NCBI RefSeq assembly: GCF_028769735.1
Contig: NC_088200.1
Location: forward strand, 71,896,046-71,960,045
DNA length: 64,000 nt
From: Zonotrichia leucophrys gambelii
Lineage: Eukaryota; Chordata; Aves; Passeriformes; Passerellidae
Direction of reading: 5' to 3'
Part shown: in pieces, positions 1 to 14,100 of the stretch
How the letters are laid out: each line of letters begins with the position of its first letter
Position numbering within the stretch: the stretch's first letter is position 1
Program-made: the position numbers and the translations under genes
The notes under the pieces: generated by a model
Told to the model about the DNA's origin: nothing
Seen by the model: the letters and a program-made list of their open reading frames with translations, nothing else
The model's database searches: none

Positions 1-2036
1 TTTTGCACAGGTTGTCAGTATACAGCACTTAATCCCTACTTTTGATAATTGAGCTGACTTCTGGTAGAAGCACCCAAGGATGCTATCAGACATCTAGACA
101 AGCTGTAGTTTAACTGTATGCACAAATTTTTTCATTACTTTAGGCTTCAAAGAACTTACAGTTTTATTAATATCTATCCAGTAATTTTATTTTTGCTTAA
201 ATTTTTAATAACTATATAACTATAAAAACTACTTTTTCAGGTGTAAGTTCCATACATATTACTTTCCTACTAATTTTTTTTTTAATAATTTCAGTTTTCT
301 TTCATGATCCTGAAAAAGCACTATCATTTTCTAGATTTTAGGCTCCCTATATGCAAAATGTATATAAGTTTATTCATCTTTTAAATAACTTTAGGATGTG
401 CAGATGCAGGGTTTTTTTTTTTTTTAAAAATCATTCTTGCCTAAAAGGAGCCTTGGAATTTTGAGTCTGCAGCAGCCAGCTGAATCATAAACTCTTTTTT
501 ATTTTGTGTGTATAGAAAAATAGGGAAGGAAACACCCTCTCAAGTTCTGCAAAGTATCACCAAAAAAAAATCTCTATGACTCTAGAATGGAATTTGAAAA
601 GAACAATTTATCTAGAAAATGGTATTGAAAAATATAACAATTCTTATACCTTAAAAAAAAAAGATTCAGCTCCAGTAATTTGTTTTTACACCTTCTCATA
701 GATGTAGTTTCCAGATACATTTGATGTGGTAGAAATGCCACAGTCTCAGGCTACATACCACATTACAAAGGCAGATGAAAAGCCAAAATTGAAAGAACAA
801 GAATGATAATGAGGTGCTTAGTTCCTTGATTAGATTTTGCTTCTAGAAAAGCACCTATGCTCAGGAAAAGTCAGCAGCATGACAAGTTGTTTTGGTCAAG
901 AAAATGATAAATAGCATCTGCAAGGATCATGCCAGTCATAATGTTCTGGGTTTTTCTCTTGTGTCAGAAAGGATCCACAGCTAGGTTTGTCTCACACGGT
1001 GTAGCTTACGAGCACACGATGACAACTAAACTTGAACTGAGTCCCTGCTGGGGAGGTTTGAGCTCCAAGTCCCACCACAAAAGCCAACATCCCAAATCTG
1101 TGAGGGTCGCCCCTGTCATGGCCAGCATATCTAACATTTATTGTGGTGACTATGATTACTAGACACACTTTTCCCAAAAAAGCCACTACTACTAGTGGGT
1201 TTTTCTGCTCAAACCCCAAGAAAGGCTGTTGACCCCGCTGCCTTTCTTCCCTGTCCATCAGTACCATACAGATATGCTCTGAGCATACATAGTTTTCCCT
1301 CTCTTTATTCCTCATGGGGAAAAATACAATATGGCCAGACTAACAAAGGTGTTCTGCAGATTGTGAAAACAGGTTTTCTTCTCCTACCTACTGGCAGGAA
1401 AAATTATGTCATTCTTTAGATATTTGGAGGCACTAGAGAATACCGTGATGCATAGGCATTCCTCTGGAATTAAAATATGTACTCATAGGGTTGTAACAGA
1501 ACTACAGGCTTTCTCTGGAGTAATAAATTAACAGTAACTACAATGCTTCTTAAGCCTACCTGTTATATTGTGAACTAACAAATGCTGCAGAAAAGTTTTG
1601 CATCCTGAAGTATAATGAAGAACTTATGACCTGGCTTTTCAGCTTCCCTGCACTGCTACTGTACTCCTATGCTTCTATGACACACAGATTTACAAAACCA
1701 GTCAGATTCAGTTTAGCAGCCACAAATAACCATGAAAAACAATAAAATAAACAAAAAGGAAATTAGAAAGGGGAGCAGATGCCAGTCACGGCACTGTCCT
1801 GTAATACATTTAATCCCCATGAATATGAAGTCATTGTGCTTAAAATTAATCTTCAACATACATTTCTCAATGCTTCAAGGTAAAAATTAGAGTGATTTGT
1901 TAGTGAAACAAAGAATGTCTGTAATTTCCAGAGGAGGTGAGCATCAGGTTTCACTCTTGACATGGTTTTTTTGTTCAGTATAATCCCCAATCTGAAATTT
2001 TGCAGTTGAAATGTACTTTGTATGCACTCAGTCTCT
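1..2036 (-). other. RHOBTB3: Presumed RHOBTB3 3' UTR and downstream flank
   Basis: This AT-rich region follows the RHOBTB3 stop codon and contains no recognisable gene. In transcript sense there are AATAAA signals at 1309-1304, 1142-1137, 374-369 and about 170-165, and an ATTAAA at about 1811-1806. Any of these could end the message. The human gene has a 3' UTR of a couple of kilobases, so most of this stretch is probably transcribed. The true cleavage site cannot be fixed from sequence alone. Confidence 0.55.
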
Positions 2037-2152
2037 TTACATTACTGTGCAGTGGCATTTCTGGGAGTGGATATAGTTCCTGTAATCAGCAAGCTGCTTC
2101 AGGTACAAGTTTGAAGGCCATCGGTGCATCTCAACAAAATTGCGCTCTTCCA
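2037..2152 (-). CDS. RHOBTB3: RHOBTB3 exon 12: C-terminus, stop codon and CaaX-like end
   Basis: It encodes residues 570-607: [20 protein letters not shown], then [18 protein letters not shown] and a TAA stop at 2039-2037. Human ends EERSFVEKHRWPSNMYLKQ and RKCRCLVM. The terminal CTVM keeps the Cys-aliphatic-aliphatic-x pattern of a prenylation signal. The acceptor is TTTTTCTAG before 2152. An open frame on the plus strand over 2000-2188 is only the antisense shadow of this exon. Confidence 0.95.
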
Positions 2153-5100
2153 CTAGAAAAAGAAATAAAGGAATTAAATGTAATATAGCAGCAGAGAGCA
2201 CATATGCACAGGCTATAAAAAGTATTTTAAAATAGATACAAAAACCATTAAAGATATAAATACAACTACAAAAGTAAAGGTGAGTGCTGCCTGTTTTGCT
2301 TTGAGCTCTACTATGGCACAGCGGTAAGAGTTATTACACAATGTTTTCTTATTTTTAAGTTAGTAATAAAAAAGTTTTTTTGAAAAAATGAATACAATAC
2401 TTATTAAGGAGAACAGAGAGATATTCCTAAAGATGAGTATACTTTTTTCTTAGAGAACAGTCATATGTAGTATGCAAGGATTTTTTTTATACTGCAGAAC
2501 TATAAAGCAGGGTATATCAATTCCTGTGCAGGTAGTTTGTTGTCGGATCTCAAGATCTCAGTCCTGAGATGCTGAGCCTCCGAGACCACCTTGGGGGGCT
2601 CGGGAGTCCTGGAATGTTGCCAGAAGTGTCTGGTAGCTGGACTTTGACCCTACACAGGAAACGACAAGGATGAGGGCTTCACCGGGGTGAATGGTGAAGG
2701 GATTAGTTAATTAGAGGGTGAGACACAGGGTTTAGGATTTATGTACAGGGGGGTTTAGAGGAGTAAGATGGAGGAATTGGGGTGTGTCCTGTCCTCCTTC
2801 TTCTTCCTCTTCTCCTCCATCTTCTTTGGCCACGGTGGCACTTTTGGATTGGTTATTACTGAGAGTACACCGAGTTATAAGAATAGATGGTATTGGGGAA
2901 AAATGATAAATATTGTATACGTAACAAAGGGTATAAAGATACGTGGCTGCCCGGGAGGGCAGACAGTGTGCCCATGGCTGACTGCTGAGCAGATCTTTGT
3001 TCGGCTGAAAGAACATCTTTTAGATAAACAATTAATAAACATAAAAACCGAAAGAAGAACTGAAGCCTCTTCTCGTCCTTCGATACACGGGCTGCCCCAA
3101 GGCCACCCCGGGCCTTCTCAGGCCCCTCAAACAGCCGAGATAAACCAGACAGTTTGTCTCAAGATCAGTACAGAAAGCAAGGTGAGGAGTGCAGCTAAGA
3201 ATCCAGCAAGACATTAATCTCTTAATGCATACAGTTTTTAATCACTGACATAAAGTCTTTTACCCATATTATGTAGATTACTCTTCTCTGCATTTGCAGA
3301 AAGATGCATTTTCATCCCCCTAACCCCAGATATTCCAGAGTCAGCTTGCATCCATTGCTCCTTGAGGGCCTCAGATGAAGGCAGAGAGTTTACAGCTGGG
3401 AGAGCCTGAGGGCAGGCAAACTGCCCTCACCTGGGCACAAGGTAGGGCTGCAATCCTCAGGGGAATATCCTGCTAATCAAATCTGATTTCCTCTATGGCA
3501 AGGTAACCCACCTAACCGATCAAGGGAAGCCAGTTGATGTAAAGTTTTTGCAGGTCAGTAAAGCTTTTGGTACTGTTTCTCACCAAAACTGGATCTTTCT
3601 TGACAAAATGTCCAGCCCAGAGCTGGATAACCACATCATGTGAAGGGTGAGCAGCTGGCTCACAGGTCAGGCACAAAGGGTTACAGTGACTGGTGGGACA
3701 TCAGACTGGGGACCTGTCAGTAGTGGGGTTCCAAAGGCCTCCATCCTTGGCCCTGTGCTCTCCAACATCTTCATAAGTGCCCCAGATGGAAGACTTATGG
3801 AAAGGACACTGACCAAGTTTGCAGATGCTACAAATCTGGGAGGAGCTGCTGACTCCCAAAGGCAGGGAGGCCCTTCGGAGAGGCCTCAGTGAGTTAGAAG
3901 ACTGGGTGATCACCAACCATAGGATGTTCAAAAAGGGAAAGTGCTGGACTCTGCACCTGGGATGGGACAACCCTGGATGAATGGACAGACTGAGGAATGA
4001 GATGTTGGAGAGCAGTGCCCTGGAAAGGGATCTGGGGGTCCTGGTCGATGACGAGTCAGCAGTGTCCTGGCAGCCAGGAGGGACATTCCTGTCCTGGGGG
4101 CACCAGGCCCAGCATGGCCAGCCAGGCAAGGGAGGGGATTGTCTTGCTCTGCTGCCCACTGGGATGGCACTGCCTCAAGTCCGTGGCAGACTGGGGCACT
4201 ACAGTGTAAAAATGACATTAAAACGATTAGAGAGTGTCCAAAGGAGGGCAGCAAAGAGCCTTGAGTGGAAGCTGTGTGAGGAGCATCTGAGGGCACTTGG
4301 TCTGTTCAGCCTGGAGGAGACTGAGGGGATACCTCAGTGGGGTTTGCAACTTCCCTGTGAGGGGAAGAACATGGGGCAGACAGGAAAAAGAGGGGCAGAC
4401 ACTCCAAGGGTATGGCCTGAAGTTTTGTTCAGACCTCCTTGGGGACGTTTAGGCTGGATTAGGTAAAGGTTCTTCCTCCAGTGTGTATTTCAGCATTGGC
4501 ACAGGCTCCCCAGGGCAGTGGTCACAGCACCAGCCTGACAGAGTTCATGAAGCTTTTGGACAATGCTCCATGGTGTGACTCTTGGGGATGGCATTGTGCA
4601 AACGCAGGAGTTGCACTCAGTGAACCTTGTATGTTATTCCAACTCAGCTAATTCTGCATTTCTGTGAAGGTCTCGGGTCTTGGAAAGCCCTGGGAGAGCT
4701 GCTGCCTGCTGCTGTGTTGCTGTCCTGAACCTCGAGGTGATGAGGTGCCACAGGTCAAAGAGATGCACCCCTCATCAGGGTGAATGACAATCACACAGGC
4801 AATGAGCAAAAGATTCTAGTTACACTACCAGAAACAAATACAAATGCTTGGAAAAATAAATATCAGGTCCCTGGAAGAAGGTGGATTTATTTACTTGAAT
4901 GGGCCATAATTTTTTAATTTTATAAGATCTGCTGGAGCATACTATAAAAATCCTACTTTCTTAAAGGAAGACCCTTTAAAAACCAGCACTTGAAGAGGTA
5001 TCAAAAATGACCCATTAACTTGATTTAAATTAGCATGATAATATGAAGGGGTTGACATACAATGACCAAACTGGTCCAGCAAATTCAGTTATGGGTAGGA

Positions 5101-8100
5101 ACAGGACCCATAAAAATGGTGATGCAATGCTGGCTGTGTCATGCTCTGTGCTGATCCCATGCCAGGGTGGTGAAACATCCTGCTGGAATATCCTAGAGAA
5201 ACCCTAATTATTTTCTCATGCAAAAATGGTATTATCCTGAACATCACTTTTTATCTCAGCAAAACATAAAAACATTTGTCTTTTCAAAATGAACAGAAAA
5301 ATACCTGAAAGTTCTTGAAATTCAGGCTTTTGACTGAAGATGAGGTAGTTAGTGGCAATAAAATGAAGAAGCCAAGTTGAAAGGCAATCAGAATTGTGAA
5401 ACTGTGGGAAAAAAGAAGACAAAAAACCTCTTACTGCTATCATGTCTAAAATATAACCACATCTCACATGTCAAAATATTTCTGGTTTCCATTGTGAAGC
5501 AATTTACTAAATAAAGATTTGACTATAGAAGATAATGAAAGAAAAGTAATTTAATGGAAATACATAAACAGGTGAACACCCAAGAACAAATCAACAAAGT
5601 CCCTCTCCCAGGGGTAGAAATAAAACCCAGAGGTATCATGAATCTTGGAAATTTTGACATCTGCACAGAGACAGAACTTCACAGGAAGGAAGGAAGGAAT
5701 GTGTCATGTTGGTTCTGTGGTCTCCTCTTTCTGCACTAAATCCTATTTGATTAAGGCAATATCCTTCAATCTAGTTTTTACTTTCCTCTTCTGTTTTCCA
5801 AACCTGTCTTTATTGTCTCTCTTTTTTAAGCATCTAATCTTTTCCTTCTTCTATGCATTTCTCTCAATATTCTATGCAGTTGGAACTCCTTTGTCACCTG
5901 CATACCACATAATTTTCTTTTTTGTCTAAAAGACGAGTGAGCGCATCTTTACTTGCCTAAAACCCACCTTTCCTGGAAGAAGCTGTAATTAAATTGAATT
6001 ACTGCAGTGCGTCCATGATAAAAGGAATTCTACAGATGAGGGTGTGACTAGAGGGTCTGGAGCCTAAATCTTAAGGGGAGCAGCTGAAGGAGGTGGGGTT
6101 TTTATCCTGGAACAAAAAGAGGCTCTGGGAGACCTTATCACTCTCTACAACTCCCTGAAATGAAGCTGTGGACAGCTGGGGGGTCAGTCTCTGCTCCCAG
6201 ATAAAAAGTGACAGGACAAGAGAAAATAGCCTCAGGTTGTGCCAGGAGGTTTAGGTTGAATAGCAGGAAAGCTTTCTTCATGGTGAAGGTTGACAAGCTC
6301 TGGAGCAGGCTTGGGCACAGTGGTAGAGGCAATTCTGTGATTCGGTAACTGCATAATCAGCAATTAAAGGCTGAAGGATTTCTTCTGGCCACCCTTGAGT
6401 TACCAGTTATCCTAATAAACAGATTTTACACCAACACGTTTCCTTGGGAACAGAAATTCCTCTTAATATTTTTAAAAATTTTAAAACAACTTATAGGAGT
6501 CAACATATATATTCTCATTTGATATACACACAGCAAGTACCTTAGCTTTCTTGAGCAAGCTAACAATACTGAGGCTTGTGGAAGCCAGTTCCCTGCTAGG
6601 CATGCTCTGGAGCTGCGTGATGATGTAAAGTTCACAAATATGCTGGAGTCTCATTACTTGGTACATCTCTGCACAGATCAGCAGAGACATCGCCTGGAGA
6701 ATACTGGCTAAAAAACAAGAAGACACAAGTTACATGTATTTTACCTTTCTGACAAGATGATCAAAGCTACTTTTCACCAAGCTGAATTTTAAATACCTAA
6801 CAACAAACACAATATCAGACTCCTGCGATCACCTTGTTTTATTTTTTTCATTATTATAAATTTTTTTTTCCTGTATCACCTTATTTTTCCAGATAAGCTT
6901 TTCAATTAAGAAGAAAAAATGTGTTTAGAACTTTTTGGCAGATGGGTATAAAGAACTGCTGTCAATATGGTGGATCTTGAAGGTGATGAGTCAAGTGCTG
7001 CTGATTTATTTAGAGTAACTCAGAAGGAATAAGTGTATTTAGCTAAGTTCTCTTTCAGAAAAGCACTTTTATGATGCAAGAAAATATAGTCAAAAGTCCA
7101 AAGACAAAAAAAAGAGCAATTTTTTTTTTTTTTAATATAGCACAGTAGTTGCATTTTTAAACTGATGAACAAGGAAATGTTAGGTGGAGGGAAAAGAGAA
7201 ACATGGAATATCTAAGAATAAGGTAGAATAATTATTTCAAAATAAAACAAAAGCAAAAATACATGTCACAATATCATTTTTTCATTATATCATGATAAAT
7301 CAGCTAAATTTAAATAATGTTTTAGATTTAGTATTCAGATTTTCTTCTCATAAGAAAGATAAAAATTGAGACGTAAAGAATATTTTAGCTCAATTTTTCT
7401 TGCCAAACACTCCTGTTGGCATATTTTTCTGGGTAGACATACACATAAGATAACCCTGTGTATAAATAAGATATTCCTGCAATTTAGCCTTGTTTATAAT
7501 ACACTCAGCTATATGTGTGTTCAAGAAATGACAACTTTTAAATTTAACACAGAATCCAGACTAGAAAGCAGTATTACTGTAATGTAAAAAAAAAAAAAAA
7601 CAACAAATATTATAATGGATCAGAAATTAAATTGAAACTTCTTTGAGTCTTGTGATGTGAGCACAAAGCAAATAAATAATTTTTTTAGAAATATTTTTTC
7701 TATTTTACTTCTATAGGACGGATTTCTTTTTTTATTGCACAATACAAAAATGTTATTTTTCTTGAGACATTGCACATTCAAATATTGGTATTTTTCAATC
7801 AAATACGCGCTGCTACATTACTCTCTATCCATGCCCTGCTGTGAAAAAATGAGTTACAGATATAGAACTGTATTTTACAGTTTCCTTACCTGGGCAGCAG
7901 GAGTCAGTGTAAAGGTACTCTAGGAAGGACAGGAAAGTGTCTTTGGAAACCCCATACACTGGAACCTGAACGCTATTTGCTTCTAGATAATTACCATTAA
8001 ACATTGCTGCCATAACCTCACAGCGAGCCACCAGAACTGCCCTGTGGGCTGGAACAGTTGCACCTGCAGGATGCAAGACAAAAATCAATATACAATGATT

Positions 8101-11100
8101 TTATATAACACAGAAAGATCTTCAGTTTAAAGTTCATGTCTTCTTAGGAGGTCTTCACCCCACTGAACATGATTTAAGTGTTGAAAGTTGACAATTACTA
8201 ACAACTCAGTCACTCCATACTAGTTAGGATGAATAATGCATAGTAAAATAAAACAAAATCAACAAGCAAAGAATTATTTAAGCCAAAATGCAATAGACTA
8301 AACCAACAGAGAATAGACAAAATAGAATAAATCTGTCCACACAAACTGGACCTCCAGCCCATTTCATAAATATGCAGTGTTTTGAATTGTTATGCAAATG
8401 GTTAATGGTTGGATTTGATGATCTTAGGGGTCTTTTCCAACCTGAATGATTCTATGAAGAGTCGTTTATGTGCACCAGTAACCCTGCTGGTAAATGATAT
8501 TGTATAGAATGACCATACAAAGCAGAGAAAAGCAAATTTTTCCAGATGAAATTCCACTAAGTTCAGTAAGTATAAATTTAACTAGATTAAATACTGTGCC
8601 TAAGTGAATTTCCTGAATGGTTGTCTTATGAAAAAATCACTGACGATATTTTCCCAGAAATTTATTCATTTTCTATTATTTACAAGTGAACCCTTTGCCT
8701 TCCTTCAGCCTTTGGAAGATGTGGAGAGGCCAAAAGCCCAGGATGGCAGAGGCCTTTTGGGCTGCAGAGTCCAGCTCAGTGTGCAACAAGCGCCAAGCAA
8801 GTGCCAGTCAGGACAGCAACCAAACCCAAAATGAGCATTTAGAGTTGGATGTAAATGTTTTAATCAAAGTTATAATAAACAGATCAACTCACATGCAATA
8901 TACTGCACACACTTACAAAGAAGTTACTGTTTCAAGTATGTCTTTAATCATAACATTGACACCTGAGTAATTTTTTGAAACCTTCTGGCATTTTTTTGTC
9001 TTTTGTTCTGTTTCTACCTCCTGTACTTCCACTTTCAAAATGTCTAAGCTTCATGTTATATGTCCTATATGTGCTTGTGAATGGATACTCATCTACTAAT
9101 TAAGATGTTCAATCACGTTCTGTGTCTCTACACAGACACAATGGGCTCCAGTTTTTCCTGGCTTCCATACTTCTGTAAGCTAGAAAACTCAAAGCAATGC
9201 TAAGTATCCAAGGAATTGCTCAAAACCTTACAAATCTGTTTGTCTGGTTAAGATTAGGGCCTTCAATTTCTCTTAGTAGTTATATAAATTTGATACAATT
9301 GCTCTGATTGATGAATTTGAGAAAAAAAATTGGAAGATGTATCAATTATTAGGAAAAACAGTTCACATTTTATTAGTGGATAAGCATGCTTTTTAAAAAT
9401 ACTCCTCAACCCAGATATTTGGGGTTTATTTCTGTAAAAGATATAGTGTTGTGTGGGAATCTATAAAATTGGAGGGTTTTGGGAAAGCTGCAAAAGGCTG
9501 CAAAAGGAGTCAGGTTCCCACAAAGACTCTCTCAGGAGTGGGACACTGAGGTGAATTGTTCATGTCATTGAGGTCAAAATCAGTATTTTCCTCTCCTTTA
9601 CAATGATATTTTTGTGCAGTCTTTTCTGTGTGTTAAACAGAACATCTAGAGTCTCCTTGACCTGTGCTTATATTTGAGGAGCTAATGCTTCATATCTGTC
9701 CCTGAAATATACATCTGAAAATAATTATCGAATTCTAGACGGTCATTTCTGCAAGAAGGGTGAGTATGGACAAAGAAACAGTGTTAGCTTTTAAAAACCA
9801 TCTCATTCTTATTCTTACAAAAGCATGCAACACATTTCTCACACTGCATCTTTCGTTGTAACAATGAACATATTTAATTTCCAGACAAAACATTGAATCC
9901 TGACACTGCAGCACATTTGGAGTAAAACAAAACAGAATAAAATAGAATAAAAAATAATGTCAATCAGGGAGAGGGAATTCCCATAGGCTGAGCCCAGATG
10001 AACCATGGTGCAGGGCATCCACAGGGATAAGCTTTCCCTGCTTTCCACAATGACAGCAAAGCACTCATAATTCCTTAGTTTGGATGCCATGGTCACCTCC
10101 ATGTCCCACATTCTTGAAGAGGGGAAAGAGGGTAAAGGATGGATGCCAAGTGGTACTGTACCTTGTATTTTGAAGATTACATCAGCCAGCACAGGTGTGT
10201 TAAAGAATAGCCTGAGAGAAGTATTATAGAGCCGTTTTATCTGGTGAGACTTGCAGTCCTTTACAGTGTTTAGCTGAAAAATAAATCGGTAATTAAACAC
10301 TGTCATGTGTGGCTGCCCACAGAACTAAATATTATGGGATGTAATTTTTTATGGGAAAATAAACAACAGCTTCTGGCATGTGCATTCCTCTGCAATCACC
10401 TTTTACCTTCTAATTTCCTATTCCCTGCAGTGCAGCAGCTCTGAGGGGTCTCTTGTCCCTCACAGTCACACCAAAGTTTGCTATTCTTGACCTCCCCCAT
10501 CCAGCCCCTGCAGGCAGGTTGGGCTTCACCAGTTTTCTGGAGTCCCAGCCTTTGCAGACATTCCCTGTGCAGACCCAATGCTGCAGCAGGACGGGGTTTG
10601 AGGGCTCTGGGGGGAGCAGGGATGGGACACACATCCACCCCACTCCAGCTGGAAGTTTGGTGTTTATATTGCCCTGGAATCACCTCCACAGAGGCACAGG
10701 GAGCTCACAGGCTGGAACACAGACTCCTCTTTCAATAACCTGGTAGTGTCAAGGCCCTCCAAAACCCAGTGCTCACAATTAGTTCTCAGTTTTGGTTTTC
10801 TTACCTTAAAAGTGTAATCTAAAGCTGATAAAAGGAACTATATTAAAATCGTGTCACTAGATTCTGATTAATGAAATTCAGATGAGGTTGAATTTATGGT
10901 TAAAAGGTTAAATTTATAAAATTTTTAGTTTTACTAAGACAAATCACAATTCCTTCTTTTTGACTTAAAAAAAAAAATGCCTGAATGAGAAATAAGAGTA
11001 CCCTGAAAGCATAAAAAAAGAATAAAAGAAACTACAATAGCTCAGGCTTGCTATCTTAAAGGTCTTCAGGCTCTCCACGGCCAAAAACTATAAATGTTTT

Positions 11101-14100
11101 AGCTGTGGGCACTAAGGGCTGGTAAGCCCAAAACAAAGCAGTCATAAGCTGAAAACAGTTCAGTAACCTTTTGATGTCTATATTGTATTGTTCCTAGAGA
11201 ATCTGAGAGGTTTTCCTTTCTAAATCAACAGAAATCATTAGTGCAAGTTCTATATTATCAGGGAATGTATATGCTCCAAGAAAAAATGTCTGTAAAAACG
11301 AATTCTGTATTAAAACTAATTCTACATTGTGACTTTTTATTAACTTAAAAATATGTGTGGTGGTTTTTTGTGTGGTGTTCTACCGAAAAAAATATATTGA
11401 GCTACAGACAGCTTTCCACATCACAGCATTTATTTGAGAAACCACCCCCTCTGGATCTACTGCAGAAGCCCAACTTTTGGCTTATGTTCAGGAGCAAATC
11501 TTTCCTGGGCAGCCTCTATTACATGGGAATTAGCAACACATAATCATATTGGCAGACAATGTTTAAAGCTGTGAATATGAGTAATCCCTTTAGAATACCT
11601 GCTTGTGTGGTTTTTACCAATTACATTAATTCTGCATGTTACATCAGGATCTCTGTGTATGTGCCTGCAAACTACTCACTGAAAGCATGAAAAAGTACAG
11701 GCTCTTTAATCCAAAGTGACTTTAAAACAAAGACTGACAAGAAAACCTTGTCTGCAAAACAATTTCTCAAAAACTTAAGTAACTAATGGTGACCCAAGGG
11801 AGTTAGATGTACCTTTCCTGGAGTTTTCAGGATGCATTTAACTTTCTCAAGCACATTTTCTGTTTTATCTGGATCCTTCAGCTTCTTTCTTATGTCCTCT
11901 TCTAATCGTTCCCACTGGAAAGCACCTACCACAAAACCAGGAGGAGACAGATTATAAATCAGCAGGCCTCAGCAGGCAGAGGAAAGATGGCATCACTGCC
12001 AAACACATCCTGCAGAAATGGTAGGGGGCCTGCACATAAATCAGCCTGATCTTTGCTTTTAGGAAGGGCAGAATGCAATTTTTGCACACTAAATTTCTAT
12101 GGTACTTTTTATAGTGTAACCAAGTACCAACAGACTATAAAATCTCACTTGCTTTCACACTCAATCTATTCATTCCTCCCAGCTCAGTCACTACAAATTG
12201 CAGGTAGAGATTCAGAAAAAAAAAATCCTTCATGTTTCAACATTTGTAGAAATTTTTTAGCTTCTGCTCATGCTGGTAGCTGCATTGTTCTGTAGGGGTC
12301 GGAACCAGAAAAATTTAATGCACAGCTACATTATTAGTCCTCACAGCTAAAATCAGCACAAAGTTTGCAGTAGAATTTCTGTTATTCTTGTTTTTGCAGT
12401 CAAAGCCATGACATTCCCTGAGGTGTATCAATAGCTTTCTTAGAAAAACGAAGAGAGTGAAAACAAAGATAGTTTATCTTCATGCACTTTGCTGGGGTAA
12501 GTCTCAGAGGCAAAGTGGGGTTTTGTGGTAACTTTCAGTTCTAACCTAGGAAAAGAATGAGACAGAAATAGATCGAGCTCAGTAACAAGCCCCACTCAGC
12601 ACAGCTGATGCTGCCAAGAGGCTCAATCAGCATCTACAGCACACAGCATCCTCAGCTCAATTATCTCCCATCTGTACCACACTGGTTAAGGGTTTATAAC
12701 CTCATGGGCATCATGTCACAGCCCTGAAAATCTGAAAACTCATTATTTGTTCCCTTCTCAGCCTCTACCTCAAGCGCCTCCACCTCTCAGAGGCACCAAA
12801 ACATAAAGCAGAGCTCTGCCTGCAACTGCAAAGCTTCACAGCTCCTTGGCTGACATGAAGGAAAGTAAAAAAAGGAAAATTAGTGCACACAAGGCACTAA
12901 ACCTAAGCTGTAGATGTTAACAGATGAAGATGTTTACAAAGATATTTAGACTGGAAGAAAGGAGGCTCAGGGGTGAACTTGTTGCTCTCTTCAACTGCCT
13001 GGAAGGAGGTTGTAGCCAGGCCGGGGAAAGCCTCTTCTCCCAGGTAATAAGTGACAGAACAAGGGGAAACAGCCTCAAGCTACACATGGGGAGGTTTAGA
13101 TTCAGTATCAGGAAGATTTCTTCACCTCAAGGGTTGTCAAGCACTGGAATAAGGTGCCCAAGGCAGTGGTAGGGTCACCATCCCTGGAGGCACTTCAAAG
13201 ATGTGGCACCTGGGATCACAGTTAAAGTGATGGGCTTGGCAGTGATGGGTCAGTGGTTGGACTTGATAATCATAAAGGTCTTTTCCAACCCAAATTATTA
13301 AATTAGTCTTTGAATTAAAAATACTGTATTTATCCATTACCTGCTGAAAATCTGGTTTTCATCCCCTATCCTTGGCTCAAATAAATAAGAACAAAAAAAA
13401 AATAATCTATTCATGGATTTTTTTTCAGTGAAAAGCTTCATATATTCTTTATGTTTGTTACTATTTTGGAAAGAAGAGTCTTTGATGTAAAATCTCCAAC
13501 TGAAAGCTGAAAGATTGTCTGACAGGTTGAAAAATATTTTACAAAGAACAAACAGGCATTAGCTACTTCCAGAAATAAAACCCAAATCTTTCTGCTGAGT
13601 AATTCTAAGCAACATCTGAAAAGTTAAACAAATATCAGTGCCATTTTGATAGCTGGCCTTAAGTAGGTGAGGTCACAGACTGTACCAGCTGGTAGCAGAA
13701 CTCATGCAACACTTCAGAGGTCTCCACAGTCCAGCCACTTTTTCACTGTTTTCTCTTCAGCTGCACCATACTCAGAATAAAAATTACTCGAGTTTTCTTA
13801 AGCAACTCTGCACTCTTGCCCTTGTGTTTAGAACATGCAACCATTTACAATATTTTAAAAGCCTAAGATCTGAAACTGACTCAAACTCCAAATTTGTTTT
13901 GGCAAAATTTTGAATGCTATTGATGTTAGCCTATGGACTAATTTTATTTAGGCCCATTAAATCTGGAATGACAACTAACCTAATTTTTGTTATAGGTGGT
14001 GGTGTTTTCATTGTGCATGGTAATCGCAAGGGATAAAATAGATGTGGAAACAAGGTGAGACATCATCTAGCAACAGCAAAGCCACGTTCCTTAGGGCAAT

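Noticed and set aside
2000..2188. Plus-strand frame that looks like a signal peptide ([19 protein letters not shown])
   Set aside because: It is the antisense of RHOBTB3 exon 12 and starts at a non-ATG codon.
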